Shown: positions 1-11,934, counted from the first letter of the stretch. The stretch: DNA of 64,000 nt from Hemibagrus wyckioides (GCF_019097595.1 NC_080716.1:28415901-28479900), one strand, 5' to 3'. The notes: a model not told the origin generated them from the letters alone. Translations and numbers: made by a program.

Positions 1-1225
1 ATAAAAAGCAATTCTTCCTTTATATTGAAAGTGTTTTTGTAAGTGAAATTACATTGTAGCAACCCAGAAAAATTTCAGTAGTAATAGTAATCATGATGCT
101 TTTTTTTTTGCTGTTTGTGTCCATCATCGAATAATTATTTGACCCTGAATGTCTGGAATGTGGTTTTGTGAATTTATGACTGAAATAAAGCTGCTCACAT
201 CGGCGCATGCTTTCACTTTGCAAAAGGCAGCGTTTATTTAGCGAGTATATATTTGTGCTATGTTGTTTTGCTAAGCAGACGAAATATAAAATCAATAATA
301 GTACCACAGAAAAACAACACAGCACAATGCACGTTGTCTGTGAAAGGCTGGAATGTGGTTGTGAATATGCCTTTTAGAAAATGTTGTAAAAGAATTGCAT
401 TTCAATGAAAATTAAGAAACCATGCTTTATTTTTTGTTTCTCTCAACAAAACCTGGCCTCAGTGTACCCTGTTGTTGTATGAGGAATCTGAATGCATAGG
501 TGCAAACAGCTGAGACATCAATAGGAGTCCTGGGGAAACCTGGTGTCACGTGAGCCAGGTGTCAATAGATCTTACATATTCATGAATAGTCATTGATTAT
601 TCAGTGAAACAGAGGCTCTGCCGAAAAAAGTTACTTTTTTACTTATCAGTCTTTCTGAGTGTTATAATTTAGCTGTTTTTTTATGGGCCCACACCCAAGA
701 CTGTCATGAATTCAGTCCTGTGTTCAAAACAACCTGCCAGGTTTGTTTATTCTCCATTTTCACTGTTTTTCTGCTAGAGTTCAAAATTGTATTTTCGTGT
801 ATGTGTATTTTGACATAAGCTTAAAAGTCCTACATGAATCTAACATATTTACATCAGCCACATTATGAAAGCCCAGTTTGTGCTCTATGTAAATAAGTTG
901 AAATGGATTAGCTACTACATTGGTAAAGATTTGACATTTACACAAATTTAAGAAGAGACCCGATTCACTGCAGGTCTTCAGAAATGCCTCAGACCCCACA
1001 CATACATTCATTCACACAGAGTGGTGGTGGGTTGGGTGGAGGTGGTGGTTTAATACGAACAGGGAGAGAACATGCACAGAAACCCCAAACAGGCAATAAC
1101 AGAAATGTGGACATGACCTGGGCACATGACCTGGGCTATACCACTTTATCACCCTGAAAGCAATTTTATTTAAGCTAAATCTACTTTTAAAAAAACTGTA
1201 CCTGCCATTGCTTTGCCATTGTTAC
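1..1225 (-). other. Intron 1 of finTRIM E with an insertion
   Basis: The first 30 bases resemble intron 1 of copy A near 40,378-40,405, and 1,072-1,190 resembles 40,468-40,565. The roughly 1 kb between these two anchors has no counterpart in A and is probably an insertion. I see no TRIM exon in it; exon 2 of copy E should lie just left of the window. The inserted part is AT-rich and I recognise nothing in it. Confidence 0.55.
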
Positions 1226-1816
1226 CTGTTTCTCAGCTTTTCCTGTTGCAGCTGATACTGTATCATGTCCTTTATGTTCATCCATGGTACACAACATGCA
1301 GATACACTGCTGGTCAGTGCGACAGTAAACCTCCAGCAGTTTGTCATGCTGAGAGCAGATCTGCTCCTGGAGTCGGCTGGAGGCTTCCACCAGCTTGTGC
1401 TTCTTAAAGGCAGGAGATTTATAGTGAGGCTGGAGATGAGTTTCACAGAAAGAGGCCAGACACACCAGGCAGGACTTGATGGCTTTGGATTTATTCTCAA
1501 TGCAAAAATCACACTCCACATCTTCAGATCCAGCTGTAGACTGAGCAGGACGTGTAGCCTGGAGTCCTGTCTTCTTCAGCGTCTCCACTACTTCAGCCAG
1601 AACACTGTTTTTACTCACAGCAGGTCTTGGAGTGAAGGTTTGTCTACACTGAGGACAGCTATAGACTCCCTGCTGATCCTCCTGATCCCAGCAGCCATTA
1701 ATGCAGACCATACAGAAACTGTGTCCACATAAAAGACCTACAGGATCCTTGAATAGATCCAGACAGATTGAACAGCTGAACTGATCCTGAAGTCCTAAAA
1801 TATTTGCTTCTGCCAT
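1226..1816 (-). CDS. finTRIM copy E, exon 1 (RING and B-boxes), partial gene
   Basis: This is the first coding exon of a finTRIM-type E3 ubiquitin ligase; later exons lie beyond the left edge. The ATG at 1,816 has A at -3 and G at +4 and begins MAEANILG. The exon is 591 bp and ends in CAG before a GT donor, phase 0, exactly like copies B, C and D. The C3HC4 RING is complete: C15, C18, C30, H32, C35, C38, C54 and C57. A B-box1-like C-x2-C block (CDFC, then CLVC and ETHLQPH) and a B-box2 starting CSQHD follow. In this family the RING recruits the E2 enzyme and the B-boxes support assembly. Relative to the other copies it is closest to A in sequence and promoter. The broad family is certain; whether the whole gene is intact cannot be seen. 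Confidence 0.9.
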
Positions 1817-2115
1817 TTTACTGAAAAACAAACTCGCACACACTCACTTACAGCAGCTCACACTTCCTGGTTCAGTTTATAAAAGCCGTGTGGAAAACAG
1901 GTGTGTCGGAAAAAATAACTCATCTGATTTAATTAAAATTAATTAATTCACAATTAATGCGCATAAATTGCACAAAATAAACAACACACGACTGTTCTCA
2001 AAAACAGATAATAATCCTGCACATGAAAACCCTGAAACGAATCAGATCAAAATCTCGATTAAAGATTCAGGAACAGATAAGTTTCGTTTCTGCTAAAGTA
2101 AGATCTGAGTTGCCA
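1817..2115 (-). promoter_or_regulatory. Promoter region of finTRIM E
   Basis: This region is shared with the upstream DNA of the other copies. On the minus strand it holds an ETS-like CAGGAAGTG, a TATAAA box near 1,876-1,882 (the other copies have TACAAA), and GAAACGAAA at 2,082-2,090 followed by the conserved AAAGTAAGA and GTTGCCAG blocks. GAAANGAAA resembles half of an interferon-stimulated response element but has a one-base spacer instead of two. The transcription start is not determined. Confidence 0.5.
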
Positions 2116-2329
2116 GGTGTTTGTTTGTCAGAACTGAATAAAAATTAAAACTAAACCAGGCGTCAGGAAACAAAACAGTCCATTAATGAATCTTAAAATG
2201 TTTTTAAAAAGATTCTAAAACTTTGAATAAACAGTGATGTAAAAAACAACTTTAGTTTGTATAACACACAAAAAGTTTCTCGCGTTTAGGGAGAAAATGA
2301 TCTGGCAACCCTGAAAAGGGTTGAATGCG

Positions 2330-2450
2330 CTACATTACTGTAGAGATTAAAGTGATGACATGTAGTGTTGTATCATAATGTGCTGTCCTCTGCTGGACAC
2401 TAACATACATTTAAATCTCATTCACAAATCAGTTTTTTTCTTTTTCTGTG
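2330..2450. repeat. Intergenic block shared by three junctions
   Basis: This block, which includes GTAGTGTTGT and CTGCTGGACACTAACAT, recurs at about 42,890-42,960 upstream of copy A and 25,075-25,145 upstream of copy C. It marks the junction upstream of finTRIM copies and supports segmental duplication. No coding potential is seen. Confidence 0.55.
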
Positions 2451-2599
2451 ACCTTTTAGTCTTTTACACAAAACTAGCTGTAAGTGACTGTGTTCTACCC
2501 AAATAATTAGACTACATGAGGAAGAACCTCTGACAGAAACCCAACAGTGAGGAGACTTAAACTTCAAAAAATTAAATCTATGAGCAAACCTTTAATTTA

Positions 2600-3060
2600 G
2601 CCTTGGCAAAATACATTATTGAATGTTTTTGGGTCAGAATAACACAAAATACATTATTGAATGTTTTTGGGTCAGAATAACACAAAATACATTTGCTGAA
2701 TCAACGGCTTTAATTACTTGAAAAAATATCACAAAACTGGAGGATAAAATTTTATAGGTGAAAAGATTATCTTCAGATGGTCTTCTGATTCACTTGGTGA
2801 CTTTTCCTAACATAAAAAAAATGCTTAAAACTTTCATGAGTGATGAACACCACCAGTAGGAAGCTTTCTTTTTTATTGTTACGTTTACGATTCCACAATT
2901 TGCACACGCAAGAAAAGAAATTGTCATAAATTTATGAGACAAAAAGATAGATAGATGAGAGAGAGAGAGAGAGACAGAGTGCTGTAGAATGAGAGTATTT
3001 GTTGATCTTCAGGTTTCTCACCTTTGCCAGCTTATGAATGAGGAAAAAGGGAAAAGAGTA
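2600..3060 (-). pseudogene. 3'-end relic of the short-exon gene
   Basis: This stretch is paralogous to 43,390-43,950 and 52,890-53,135. Its minus strand at 3,030 downward reads LAKVRNLKINKY, matching the terminal exon of the unit at 43.9 kb, but the stop codon seen there is absent and the acceptor reads ATAAG. A 40-bp tandem duplication occurs at about 2,608-2,690. It lies downstream of finTRIM D and upstream of finTRIM E, so a short-exon gene probably once stood between them. It could also be a retained 3' UTR. Confidence 0.5.
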
Positions 3061-4452
3061 AAGTGGATGAACTAGAGCTGTAATAAAATCTAGCATTAAA
3101 TAAAATCTCCAAATAAAATCAAAGACAGAGATTGTCTTCCTGAGGACCTGATTAAAAAAAAGTAGATCTCTATCTGAAAGTCATCAGTCTTATTCAATAA
3201 AACAGTCAAAAGGAGAACCTCAAGAGGAGGTTTTAACAAGATAAATGCTCCAAAAACGTCATAATCAAACAAAAATTATTCCAGCATATGTAATCTTTAT
3301 TGTTTTTTTGTCTTTTTTTTCATTTATAAACATTTTAAAACATTTCAAAAGTAACGGACTGTAACACAAGCTGTAAGGTTAATTTGTTTTATATTAATTA
3401 TACATATACAGTGTGAGGTAAATTTGGGCATCCATAAGGTGTGTAAATAAATGACTAGTGTGCAGGAGACTGAAGCTGATTCATTATTTGTGCTCAAATC
3501 ACTGCTTGTCTTGTGTTTTACGAATCAGACACTGATTTTTTTTTCTCATCCTGGGTGCTCAAATTGTATTGTAATTGTAATAGCAGGTCTTACAGCAGGT
3601 CAGTAGTCCAGAGAAATTCATATAGTGACCATACCACAGAAGTTAAAATATAAGAAGAAAAAGCAGATTTATTATTTAACATAAAGAGTATTCAGAGGCA
3701 GTCAGAAGTAAAGTTGTAACTTAAAGAGGGACAAAAAAAGGGAAAGCCTGGTGAGGAAACAGCTGTTTATAGCCTTATGTAATCACTGTAATATTCATCT
3801 TACAGGGTTTTAGCTTCCAAACATATCTATTTTAGACAGCATAGCTTTAGAGTTGAACTGGAATTGATTGTGAACCCTGGATACAAAGGCTGAGTGAAAG
3901 TGCACTTGATTGTGTGGAGGAGCTTCATCGTGTCGGAGATGCCGTAGAAAGATAGAAATCCTGCCTCGTGATCCACAAACACACCTATTCTAGAGGGGGT
4001 GGAGTTTATGGCAATAATGGTTTGTTGGTTGTTGTGTAAGAATAAGCAATAAAGTGATTTGAACAGAAAACTCCAGGACTTATCATTACGTCCAAACTGA
4101 CATTCATTACCGCTTCCTTTCCTGCTGATGTCTTTATATGACACTGCTATATTAACCTCTTCATACCCGCTCCACTCCACCTCCCAGTAACAGTATCCAG
4201 ACACACTCTCACTACACAACACCTGGGAATAATATTCAAAACTCCCAGATGAATTAGAATATGACCTTGATTGAGATTTGGTCACAACTGTGTTCCCCTC
4301 AGACAGACGGAGGTAGGAATTTGCTGTATCAGGATCCAATGTGAACTGACTGAAATCTGATGGAGGAAAAAAAAATCATTAACATTTCACGAAGGAAATT
4401 CTAGAAATGAAAAACAAATCCATACAATCATCTATACAACATTATTAAATAT

Positions 4453-5225
4453 ACAGGTGCATCTAAAAAAAATAATAAAAAAAACAAAACAAAAAAAACC
4501 ACAGTGTAATGTAATGTGTAATGTAAAGTGTAATGGAAGCCCAGGTTCCTTTGATAATGGCCTTGACAATACTCCATAGGTTTTCTATAGGGTTCAGGTC
4601 AGTTGAGTTGGCTGGCCAGTCAAGCACAGTAATACCACAGTCTGCAAACTAGTTTTGAGTGGTTTTGGCTCTATGGTCAGAGGCCAAGTCCTGCTGGAAA
4701 AGGAAATCAGCATCTCCATAAAGCTTGTCAGCAGATGGAAGCATGAAGTGCATTGACTTTGGTTATAATAAAACACAGTGGACCAACACCAGCAGATGAC
4801 ATGGCAACCCAAATCATCACTGACTGTGGACACTTCTCAATGGACTTCACACAGCCTGGATTCTGTGCCTCTCCTCTCTTTCTCCAGACTCTGGGACCTT
4901 GATTTCCAAATGAAATGCAAAATTTACTTTCATCTGAAAAGAGGACTTTGGACCACTGAGTAATGCTCCAGTTCTTCTTCTCCTTAGGCCAGGTAAGATG
5001 CTTCTGACATTGTCTATGGTTCAGCAGTGGCTTGACACTAGGAATGCCACACTTGTAGCCCATTTCCTGTCTGTAGTGGTTCTCCATGCACTGACTCCAG
5101 CCTCAGTCCACTCCTTGTGAAGCTCCCCCAAGTTCTTGAATCGGCTTTGCTTGGCTACAGTAATCCCTGTTGCTTATGTATCTTTTCCTACCACACTGCT
5201 CACATTTAGACTACAGTACCAGTTA
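4453..5225 (-). mobile_element. Tc1-like transposon remnant
   Basis: Minus-strand translation gives Tc1 transposase pieces, including LFSDESKFCISFGNQGPRVW and QSVMIWVAMSSAG, then WPANSTDLNPIENLW near 4,560-4,610. The left end carries TACAGGTGCATCT at about 4,452, which resembles Tc1-type terminal repeats. Reading frames shift and the N-terminal DNA-binding part is missing, so the element is dead. It sits between exons 5 and 6 of finTRIM D. Confidence 0.85.
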
Positions 5226-5317
5226 CAATACAGAAAAGCACAGCATCAGAATCCACTATAAAACTGGGATTATGAAGGTACTGCGAGTCCAAATGGGATC
5301 CATTAAGCAGCAATTCA

Positions 5318-5560
5318 TTCTAATGACTAGGTTTCTCGCCTACCATGCAGAAGGCGCGGGTTCAATTCCCAGCCAGTGCCCAAACCCCAGCCACTGGATG
5401 CAGTGCCGGTCCCAAGCCCGGATAAAATGGGAGGGTTTCATCAGGAGGGCATCCAGCATAAAACCTGTGCCAAGTTGTTGTGCGGAACACTTGGTCCACT
5501 GTGGTGACCCCTCACACACATAGGGAGCAGCCGAAAGATCAACATCATCATCATTGGAGA
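5318..5560 (+). mobile_element. tRNA-derived SINE
   Basis: The segment begins with a box-B-like promoter (GGTTCAATTCCC near 5,360) and continues with a body including CCCAAACCCCAGCCACTGG and GGGCATCCAGCATAAAACC, ending in a (ATC)n tail near 5,550. This layout, RNA polymerase III promoter followed by body and short simple tail, is typical of fish SINEs. No coding capacity. Confidence 0.7.
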
Positions 5561-6835
5561 ACGATTGTTTAAGAATGACAAAAAATGTGTGCACTGAACA
5601 AATGACCCCTGAAGAGGTATAGATGTCAATAAACAGTGCAACTTGCTCTTTTGGTCTGCAAGCAGGGTTGCCAGGTTATGCCAATTAACATTCACGCAGA
5701 GTAGACATTTATCCTGCAAATCAGTAAATTTGTTTCCCTCAAAAAGTCAGAGAAAATGCTTTTTAACATTTTGTTTGTACTTGGACTTGAAATTGAAAAA
5801 CTTTCTCTGCTCTTGGAGAGGGAATTTTGATGAAACCTGGCAACTCTCTCCCCATGATTTCATGACAACCTTTTTTTAGTCACAAAATTAACGTAAAAAC
5901 ATCACAATCTCTAGCTTTTTTTGATTGATCTGAATGGATCCCTTAATGAAGCTGATCAGCCTTTAACAAAAGTATTCCTAGTTTGAAGAACCCTGTGTGT
6001 GTGTGTGTGTGTGTGTTTGTGTGTGCGCTTAGGGAAGACACTTACATTGTAAAAACTCTTCTCTGCTTTTAGGAGGAATAACTCGAACTTTCTTCACTAG
6101 ATAAACACAGTTACAGGCACACGGTTAATCACAAACAGGCCACTGAACAGAAACTGTAGTTTTTAACGGAATTTTTTAGTCAAAGATGATTTGTTTTTTC
6201 AACAAATACACTCATTTTTACATCCAATGTAGACGTGGTCATTTCAAGTCATCCCAGTGAATTTATATACAACCTGAGCCAGTGAGTTTCTGTAAAGCTA
6301 TAGCTTACCTTGACATGACATCTTCTCAGTCTCCTCTTTGCAGTAGTTCTCTAGCTCCTTTCTCAGTTTAGATCTCACAGATATTATTATATTTTATCTT
6401 CAAATGTGTGGAGAGGAAAGGTTTCAGTGGTGTCTGCATGTCTAAGAGGAGCTGAGACAGACTGGAAGTTCTACACAGAGACAGAGAATCAAAGAGAAAC
6501 CCAAGCTTTGCATGTCATGGAATACTGATTGTACACATTCAAATACAAATGTTTGTAGTTTTGTGTGTCAATAGATCTTAGACCTTATATAGTAATTGCT
6601 GTCACACGTTGAACTGAGAATTATAATTAAGAACAGAAATTTTGTATGATGGTAATTGTGGTAATAAAATCGTAGCATGCACTAAGATAGCTTATCAGTG
6701 ATCTGATGTTTCTTAAACTCATCAGGTTTCATAACCTCAACTGATCCAAAGCCATCGAGACTCTAAGCAGACCCCATGATGAACAGTAATGCAGTTGTCC
6801 TTAAATTTGATACTCTTTATGTACTCTTCAGTGGG

Positions 6836-7080
6836 AGCAGTGGTGGCTTAAGGGATTAAAGCTTAGGGCTGTTGAACAGATGATCATGGATCAAGCCACA
6901 GCACTGCCAAGCTGCCACATGAGCCCTAGATCAAGGCCCTTTACCCTCTCTACTCCAAGGGCACCACGCCATGGCTGACTCTGTGCCCCAACCCGAATCT
7001 CTAAAGCTGGGATATGCAAAGAAAACCATTCTACTTTTCTGCAATGTAATGCGTGGCAATAACAAAAAGCTCTTCTACTT
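6836..7080 (+). mobile_element. SINE-like short repeat
   Basis: This segment holds GGGATTAAAGCTTAGGG, CAAGGCCCTTTACCCTCTCT and CCATGGCTGACTCTG. Related sequence occurs in reverse at 10,150-10,380 and 37,945-38,140. The pattern resembles a dispersed short repeat of catfish genomes as I remember it; I cannot confirm that here. Confidence 0.55.
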
Positions 7081-9685
7081 CAAACAGTTCTTGATATTTG
7101 GTGTGCTTCCTCTTATTCACTTCTTCACTGTGGTCAACTCTATCATTGCAAGTAGTTTTGAAGGCTGTAACGGGAAGATGCTGCACTCCAGGCTTGGTCA
7201 AGGGGCAGTGCACTCGAGCTGAGCTGCCCTGATGAAAGAGGATTGTACACCCTCTAATGTCTTTGCTTTGATGTAGAGCAATGACTCAGATTAACAGTGG
7301 TGTGGTAACCCATGATGCAGTATAAATTCATAAGAACATGATGTAAAGTCTTAATGGGTATTAACCTATACATCTATGCTGGCAAGGTCTAACTAGAGCA
7401 CAAGCAGATCTCATTTCTCTCCCCTGCTTCTTGACCAGCTGTGTAATTAATCCTGTGTGATTTGGTGGTATCCCCTCCCTCTGAACCACTGTCTCAAAAT
7501 GGGCATTCACGAGGAGAAAATTTCAAACATAACCACACAATGAGAGTGAATGATGCTATCTTGTCTTTGTAGGTCATTTTCTAGGTCATAGCTTAAAGCA
7601 CATCATCATGAAATATTAACTTGTCATATTTTTTAAAGTCATACTGTTCATATGGAGTTGCACACACAATATAAACAAGCTTCTTCATTTGAATGGGCTT
7701 GTATAATTTGTTTAAAAAATTAGATGCACATTTTGGCCAGTGAGCATGTACCCTAAGTGATTACGGTCTTAGTGACTCTACCTGGAGAAAATAAATGGGA
7801 TCCTCGACATGTGAAAACTCCTCCATCTCAGCATTCCTTCTCTTCAGCTCCGCAATCTCCTGCTCCAGTTGCTTCATGATTTCTTCAGCTCGACTCACTG
7901 CAGCTTTCTCCTGAGCTCTGATCAGTGCTGTGACCTCAGAGCATCTTCTCTCAAGTGTTTTGATTATATCAGTAAAGATCTTCTCACTTTCCTGCACTGC
8001 TGTTTGAGCAGAGAGCTGTTAGGAGACCAGAAGAGAGAGAAAATGTTTCTTACTCATATTTTCCTGGAAGCCCAGAAATGTGACTGTGATTAGGTTTCTG
8101 TACGAAGAGTCTGACTGATAATGAAACAGCTCTTCCAGCATCCAGATGTTGTTGTTCCTGAAACTCACCTTGTGAGACTCCCCAGCTTTTGTTAGCTCCT
8201 GAAGCTCCTTCTCTCTTTGCTGGATTCTTTGCTGGTATTTTCCCTGCACATCCAGCAGCAGCTTCTGTGCAGCAACAAGGCAAATATTTCAGCAGTGTAC
8301 AGACTACAGGTATTTTCAATCTGAATTATTATCTGTAAATAAACTATATATTTTAAAATAGACTAAACTGAAACACGTATTATGAACAGCACTATTGATT
8401 GTTGTCCAACGTAATCTCGCAATGCTGGAGAAAACGGAGGAGCCTTGTTTCGAATATGATTGCACTCTCACCTCCTTCCTATGTCCTAAAAAATAATTAT
8501 TTGATGGTTTCCAGAAATAAAGATGAAAAGTTGTTGCAAATTAACCATAAAAACATAAACTTAACAAAACCTGCTGTTTATAACATCCAGTAGAAGGCGA
8601 TTGTTTCTTATCGGTCCCCATAATTCAACTGGCCACTTTTTTTTTTTTTACCTGTTCCATTACACATTGATGAGTTTATGGTGTCAGTACTGACCCTTGA
8701 ATCAATCGTGCTCATGATGACTATGGCCTTTCCAAATGCTATTTTTTATACCCAAACATGACTGCATTAAAATGATTTATTTTCAAACGTTTTTAATAAT
8801 TTCAAGTCTTAAACAAGTTAGAAAAAAATACGCCATTAGGTTAAGAAACCTTAACAAAGGACAAATTTCATTTCCATTTAAGTGAATTTCTGCATTTCAG
8901 TTGCATTTCACATATTCTCCTAACTTCGAAGTTTGAAACTGATGCAGCAGATGGTTGGATTTTGTATGTAAGAACATTTTTTGTTCAGCCGTAACATTTT
9001 AACATCTGTCGAGATGCTTTTATAAATATTTACCGACCTCACTACTAATGCTACCTCTGATTAGTTGTAGAAAAGAGCCGTAAGATATTGTTACCTGTTT
9101 CTCAGCTCGTCCTGCTGAAGCTGATACTGTATCATGTTTTTTATGTTTATCCATCATACACAACATGCAGATACACTGCTGGTCAGTGCGACAGTAAACC
9201 TCCAGCAGTTTGTCATGCTGAGAGCAGATCTGCTCCTGGAGTCGTCTGGAGTCTTCCACCAGCTTGTGCTTCTTAAAGGCAGGAGATTTATAGTGAGGCT
9301 GGAGATGAGTTTCACAGAAAGAGGCCAGACACACCAGGCAGGACTTGATGGCTTTGGATTTATTCTCAATGCAAAAATCACACTCCACATCTTCAGATCC
9401 AGCTGTAGACTGAGCAGGACGTGTAGCTTGGAGTCCTGTCTTCTTCAGCGTCTCCACTACTTCAGCCAGCATGGTGTTTTTACTCACAGCAGGTCTTGGA
9501 GTGAAGGTTTGTCTACACTGAGGACAGCTATAGACTCCCTGATGATCCTCCTGATCCCAGCAGCCATTAATGCAGACCATACAGAAACTGTGTCCACAGA
9601 GAAGAGTTACTGGATCCTTGAGTAGATCCAGACAGATTGAACAGCTGAAATGATCCTGAACAACAGATATATTGGCTTGTGCCAT

Positions 9686-9930
9686 TTTACTGAAAAGCAA
9701 ACACTCCAGTCAGTAACAGCAGCTCACACTTCCTGGTTCAGTTTGTAAAAGCCGTGTGGAAGACAGGTGTGTGTAAAGAAAAGGAAAAAGGCATGAAAAG
9801 ATACACACGTGCTACACACTCGGACTGAACAGAGGAGGATTCACTTCACTTTCGTTTCCGCAAAAGTAAAAGCAGAGTTGCCAGATACACATGAAAGACG
9901 CGTCTAAATCTGCTTAGAAAAACAAAACAA
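9686..9930 (-). promoter_or_regulatory. Promoter region of finTRIM D
   Basis: The minus strand shows CAGGAAGTG about 45 bp upstream of the ATG and, at 9,845-9,858, GAAACGAAAGTGAAG. The latter contains GAAAGTGAAG, one mismatch from the GAAANNGAAA core of interferon response elements, next to a further GAAAC. It is the best candidate of this kind in the window. The following TTGCCAG block is shared with every other copy. Confidence 0.5.
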
Positions 9931-10149
9931 AAAACGAAAAAAAAAAAATCAATAAACTACTTGTTTCAAAACTTTCATTTTTAATCTCTCAAATCCTGTT
10001 TTAGACAGCAATGAACCTTAATCAAATACTTGCCGATACAGTGGGATATTCACTGATTCATAGTAGATTTATTGCATGCTTTAACAGTTGACTTTTTCAA
10101 TATTTTATCTTAGCAGTAATGATACGTAATCACCTGATAAATGGTTATG

Positions 10150-10380
10150 AGGGCATTAAGCCTTTATTATCGCCACACATTCATTACAGCACAGTGGAAT
10201 TCTTCTCTTGGCATATCCCAGCTTGAGGAACTTGGGGTCAGAGCACAGGGGCAGCTATGATACAGCACCCCTGGAGCAGAGAGGGTTAAGGGCCTTAATC
10301 AATTGCCCATCGGTGGAGCTTGGTGGTACCGGGGCTTGAACCCTGATCCTCCAATCAACAACCCACAGCCTTAACAACTT
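10150..10380 (-). mobile_element. SINE-like short repeat
   Basis: Reverse-strand copy of the repeat seen at 6,836-7,080: it contains GGCATATCCCAGCTTGAGG and GAGAGGGTTAAGGGCCTTAA. It lies between the promoter of D and the 3' flank of C. Diverged and non-coding. Confidence 0.55.
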
Positions 10381-10519
10381 GTCCTGCATTACTAACAGAT
10401 TGATTTTAAGTTTGTTTGCCCCCCACCCCCAAAATGTTTTAGCACCAGGCGTTACTGAATGTAATACATAGTGTTCAGTAACACTAAACACTAGTTACAC
10501 TAGTTACATTAAAAAAATA

Positions 10520-11780
10520 AAAAATAAAACAATTAATTAAACCTCACCCTTACTATCCAGCTTTGGCCTCCAGGCCTGATTAGAGTATGACTTGTATATT
10601 TCTGCGTAATATTGGGAGGGACAAAAGGTCTCAATGATTTATTTTTATTTTATAGAATTGAAACATTTAAAAAGCAAATATATTCTGTAGTGATTATTTC
10701 AAGTGCACTTCAGCAGAAGTTGGCAAAAAAATCCTAATGTAACAAGAAAAATCTTACATCTAATAATGTGACAGAACTTAGGGGTGTCAAATTAGTCGTA
10801 ATTGTGACATCCACAAGTATAATTTCTTTTATTATTTTCTTTAATAATTCATGTTAGGGATGACTGTATATGAGTATTTGTATGTGATATTTGTATTAGA
10901 GTAGGATTTATTTATGAAGTTATATATGATATTATATGAGATATGATATATGACACTTTGTTCATTGTTTTTGGCCTGGTCCTGCCCTGAAGCCCTTTTT
11001 GATGCTTGCTTTTTGGGTTAAATCTTTTTTACCTGAAGATCTGAAGCTCTTGGTTCACTGGTACTATTTCATTTTTGCACTTTTTTTTCCCTTTCCTCGT
11101 TACCTTCCCCTAGACTGGAGGATTATGTTAAATAACAGTGGAGTCAGGGCGAAGGCATCAATTCTGCAATGCTAGCAAAGTTTATTGGTTATAGTAAAGT
11201 ACATTTCAGCAACAAATAAGATGCCAATGCATTATACAACAACATGCAATACTGGCATTTCGTGGATCTTGAGTTATATTAGTTTACCAGACCTGATATT
11301 AAACACAATGAGCAGTTGTAGCCTGTAGAAGATCAAAAAATACAGATAAAAAAGCAAAACAAACAGAACAATACAGAACAGCTTGGTGTTTCTCATTAGA
11401 TTTCAACATGACAGGGAGCTAAATGGTGGAAATATAGCAGCCCAATTTCTCCATTAAATGTTTCGAACACCTCCAAAAAGGTGTTTCTGCAAAATCAGAA
11501 CTCACAGCTAGTCACACTGAAACCCTGCAGGATATATTGGAGAATAATATTAAATCAAACTAAAAAAATGCTTGCTTTGCATTTATCAAAACATGTATGG
11601 TGATAATTATAGCAAAAGAGTTAAAAGTATAACAATAAAAATAGAAAATAACATTGACAATCATTTTAAAAATTGTAGATAATGAAGTTTAAACAGCGTT
11701 AGCAATAAAGCATGGATACACAGACATGGATTACACAGATGTCAGTATTTATTAGCTCAGAAATATTATTATTATTATAT
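10520..11780 (-). repeat. finTRIM 3'-flank duplication block, copy 1
   Basis: Sequence shared with 26,150-26,500 and 33,600-34,440, for example CTCCAGGCCTGATTAGAGTA and TTTATTGGTTATAGTAAAG. Each copy lies downstream of a finTRIM B30.2 exon (C, B and A respectively). It shows that the duplicated unit includes intergenic DNA. No open frame is supported. Confidence 0.65.
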
Positions 11781-11934
11781 TATTATTAGCGCTCAGTTGT
11801 GTGATAATGTACAAGCTGTGGTGCTGCTTTGGGCTGGGAACCTTCTTGATTTACTTCCTGATGACTGTAGCTGTGTAGCAGCATTCACTATGTCAGCGTT
11901 AATTATATGTACATATGATAAATCAGGCTGAGAT

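Larger units (their letters stand above)
3827..9685 (-). pseudogene. finTRIM copy D, RING-B-box-CC-B30.2, exon 4 broken
   Basis: Exons are 9685-9095, 8264-8169, 8015-7782, 6470-6309, 6096-6046 and 4356-3827. Exon 1 is a full RING and B-box exon of 591 bp starting MAQANISV. Exons 2 and 3 give 110 coiled-coil residues. Exon 6 is a complete PRY-SPRY with LDP, WEVE and LYPGF motifs. Exon 4 is 162 bp where the other copies are 157 or 160 (all one more than a multiple of three). Entered in phase 0 it meets a TAA at 6,389-6,387, while the frame needed downstream is shifted. As read, the product would stop at about 334 aa without B30.2. Splice signals of all other exons are intact, so the damage is recent, or it is a sequencing error, or a truncated protein is made. 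Introns hold a Tc1 fragment and SINEs; 6,480-6,830, 7,090-7,760 and 8,270-9,090 hold nothing I recognise. Confidence 0.8.

Noticed and set aside
1817..1843. N-terminal extensions upstream of the MAEA/MAQA methionine in finTRIM exon 1
   Set aside because: They would need TTG or GTG starts. The ATG chosen is the first in frame, has a good context and gives the same 591-bp exon in four copies.
9134..9625. Plus-strand open frame of 120-163 codons opposite every RING exon (also 1265-1732, 23182-23673, 31804-32169, 40663-40935)
   Set aside because: It exists only because the opposite strand is well conserved coding sequence; it starts and ends without gene signals, and the lengths vary between copies while the RING frame is constant.
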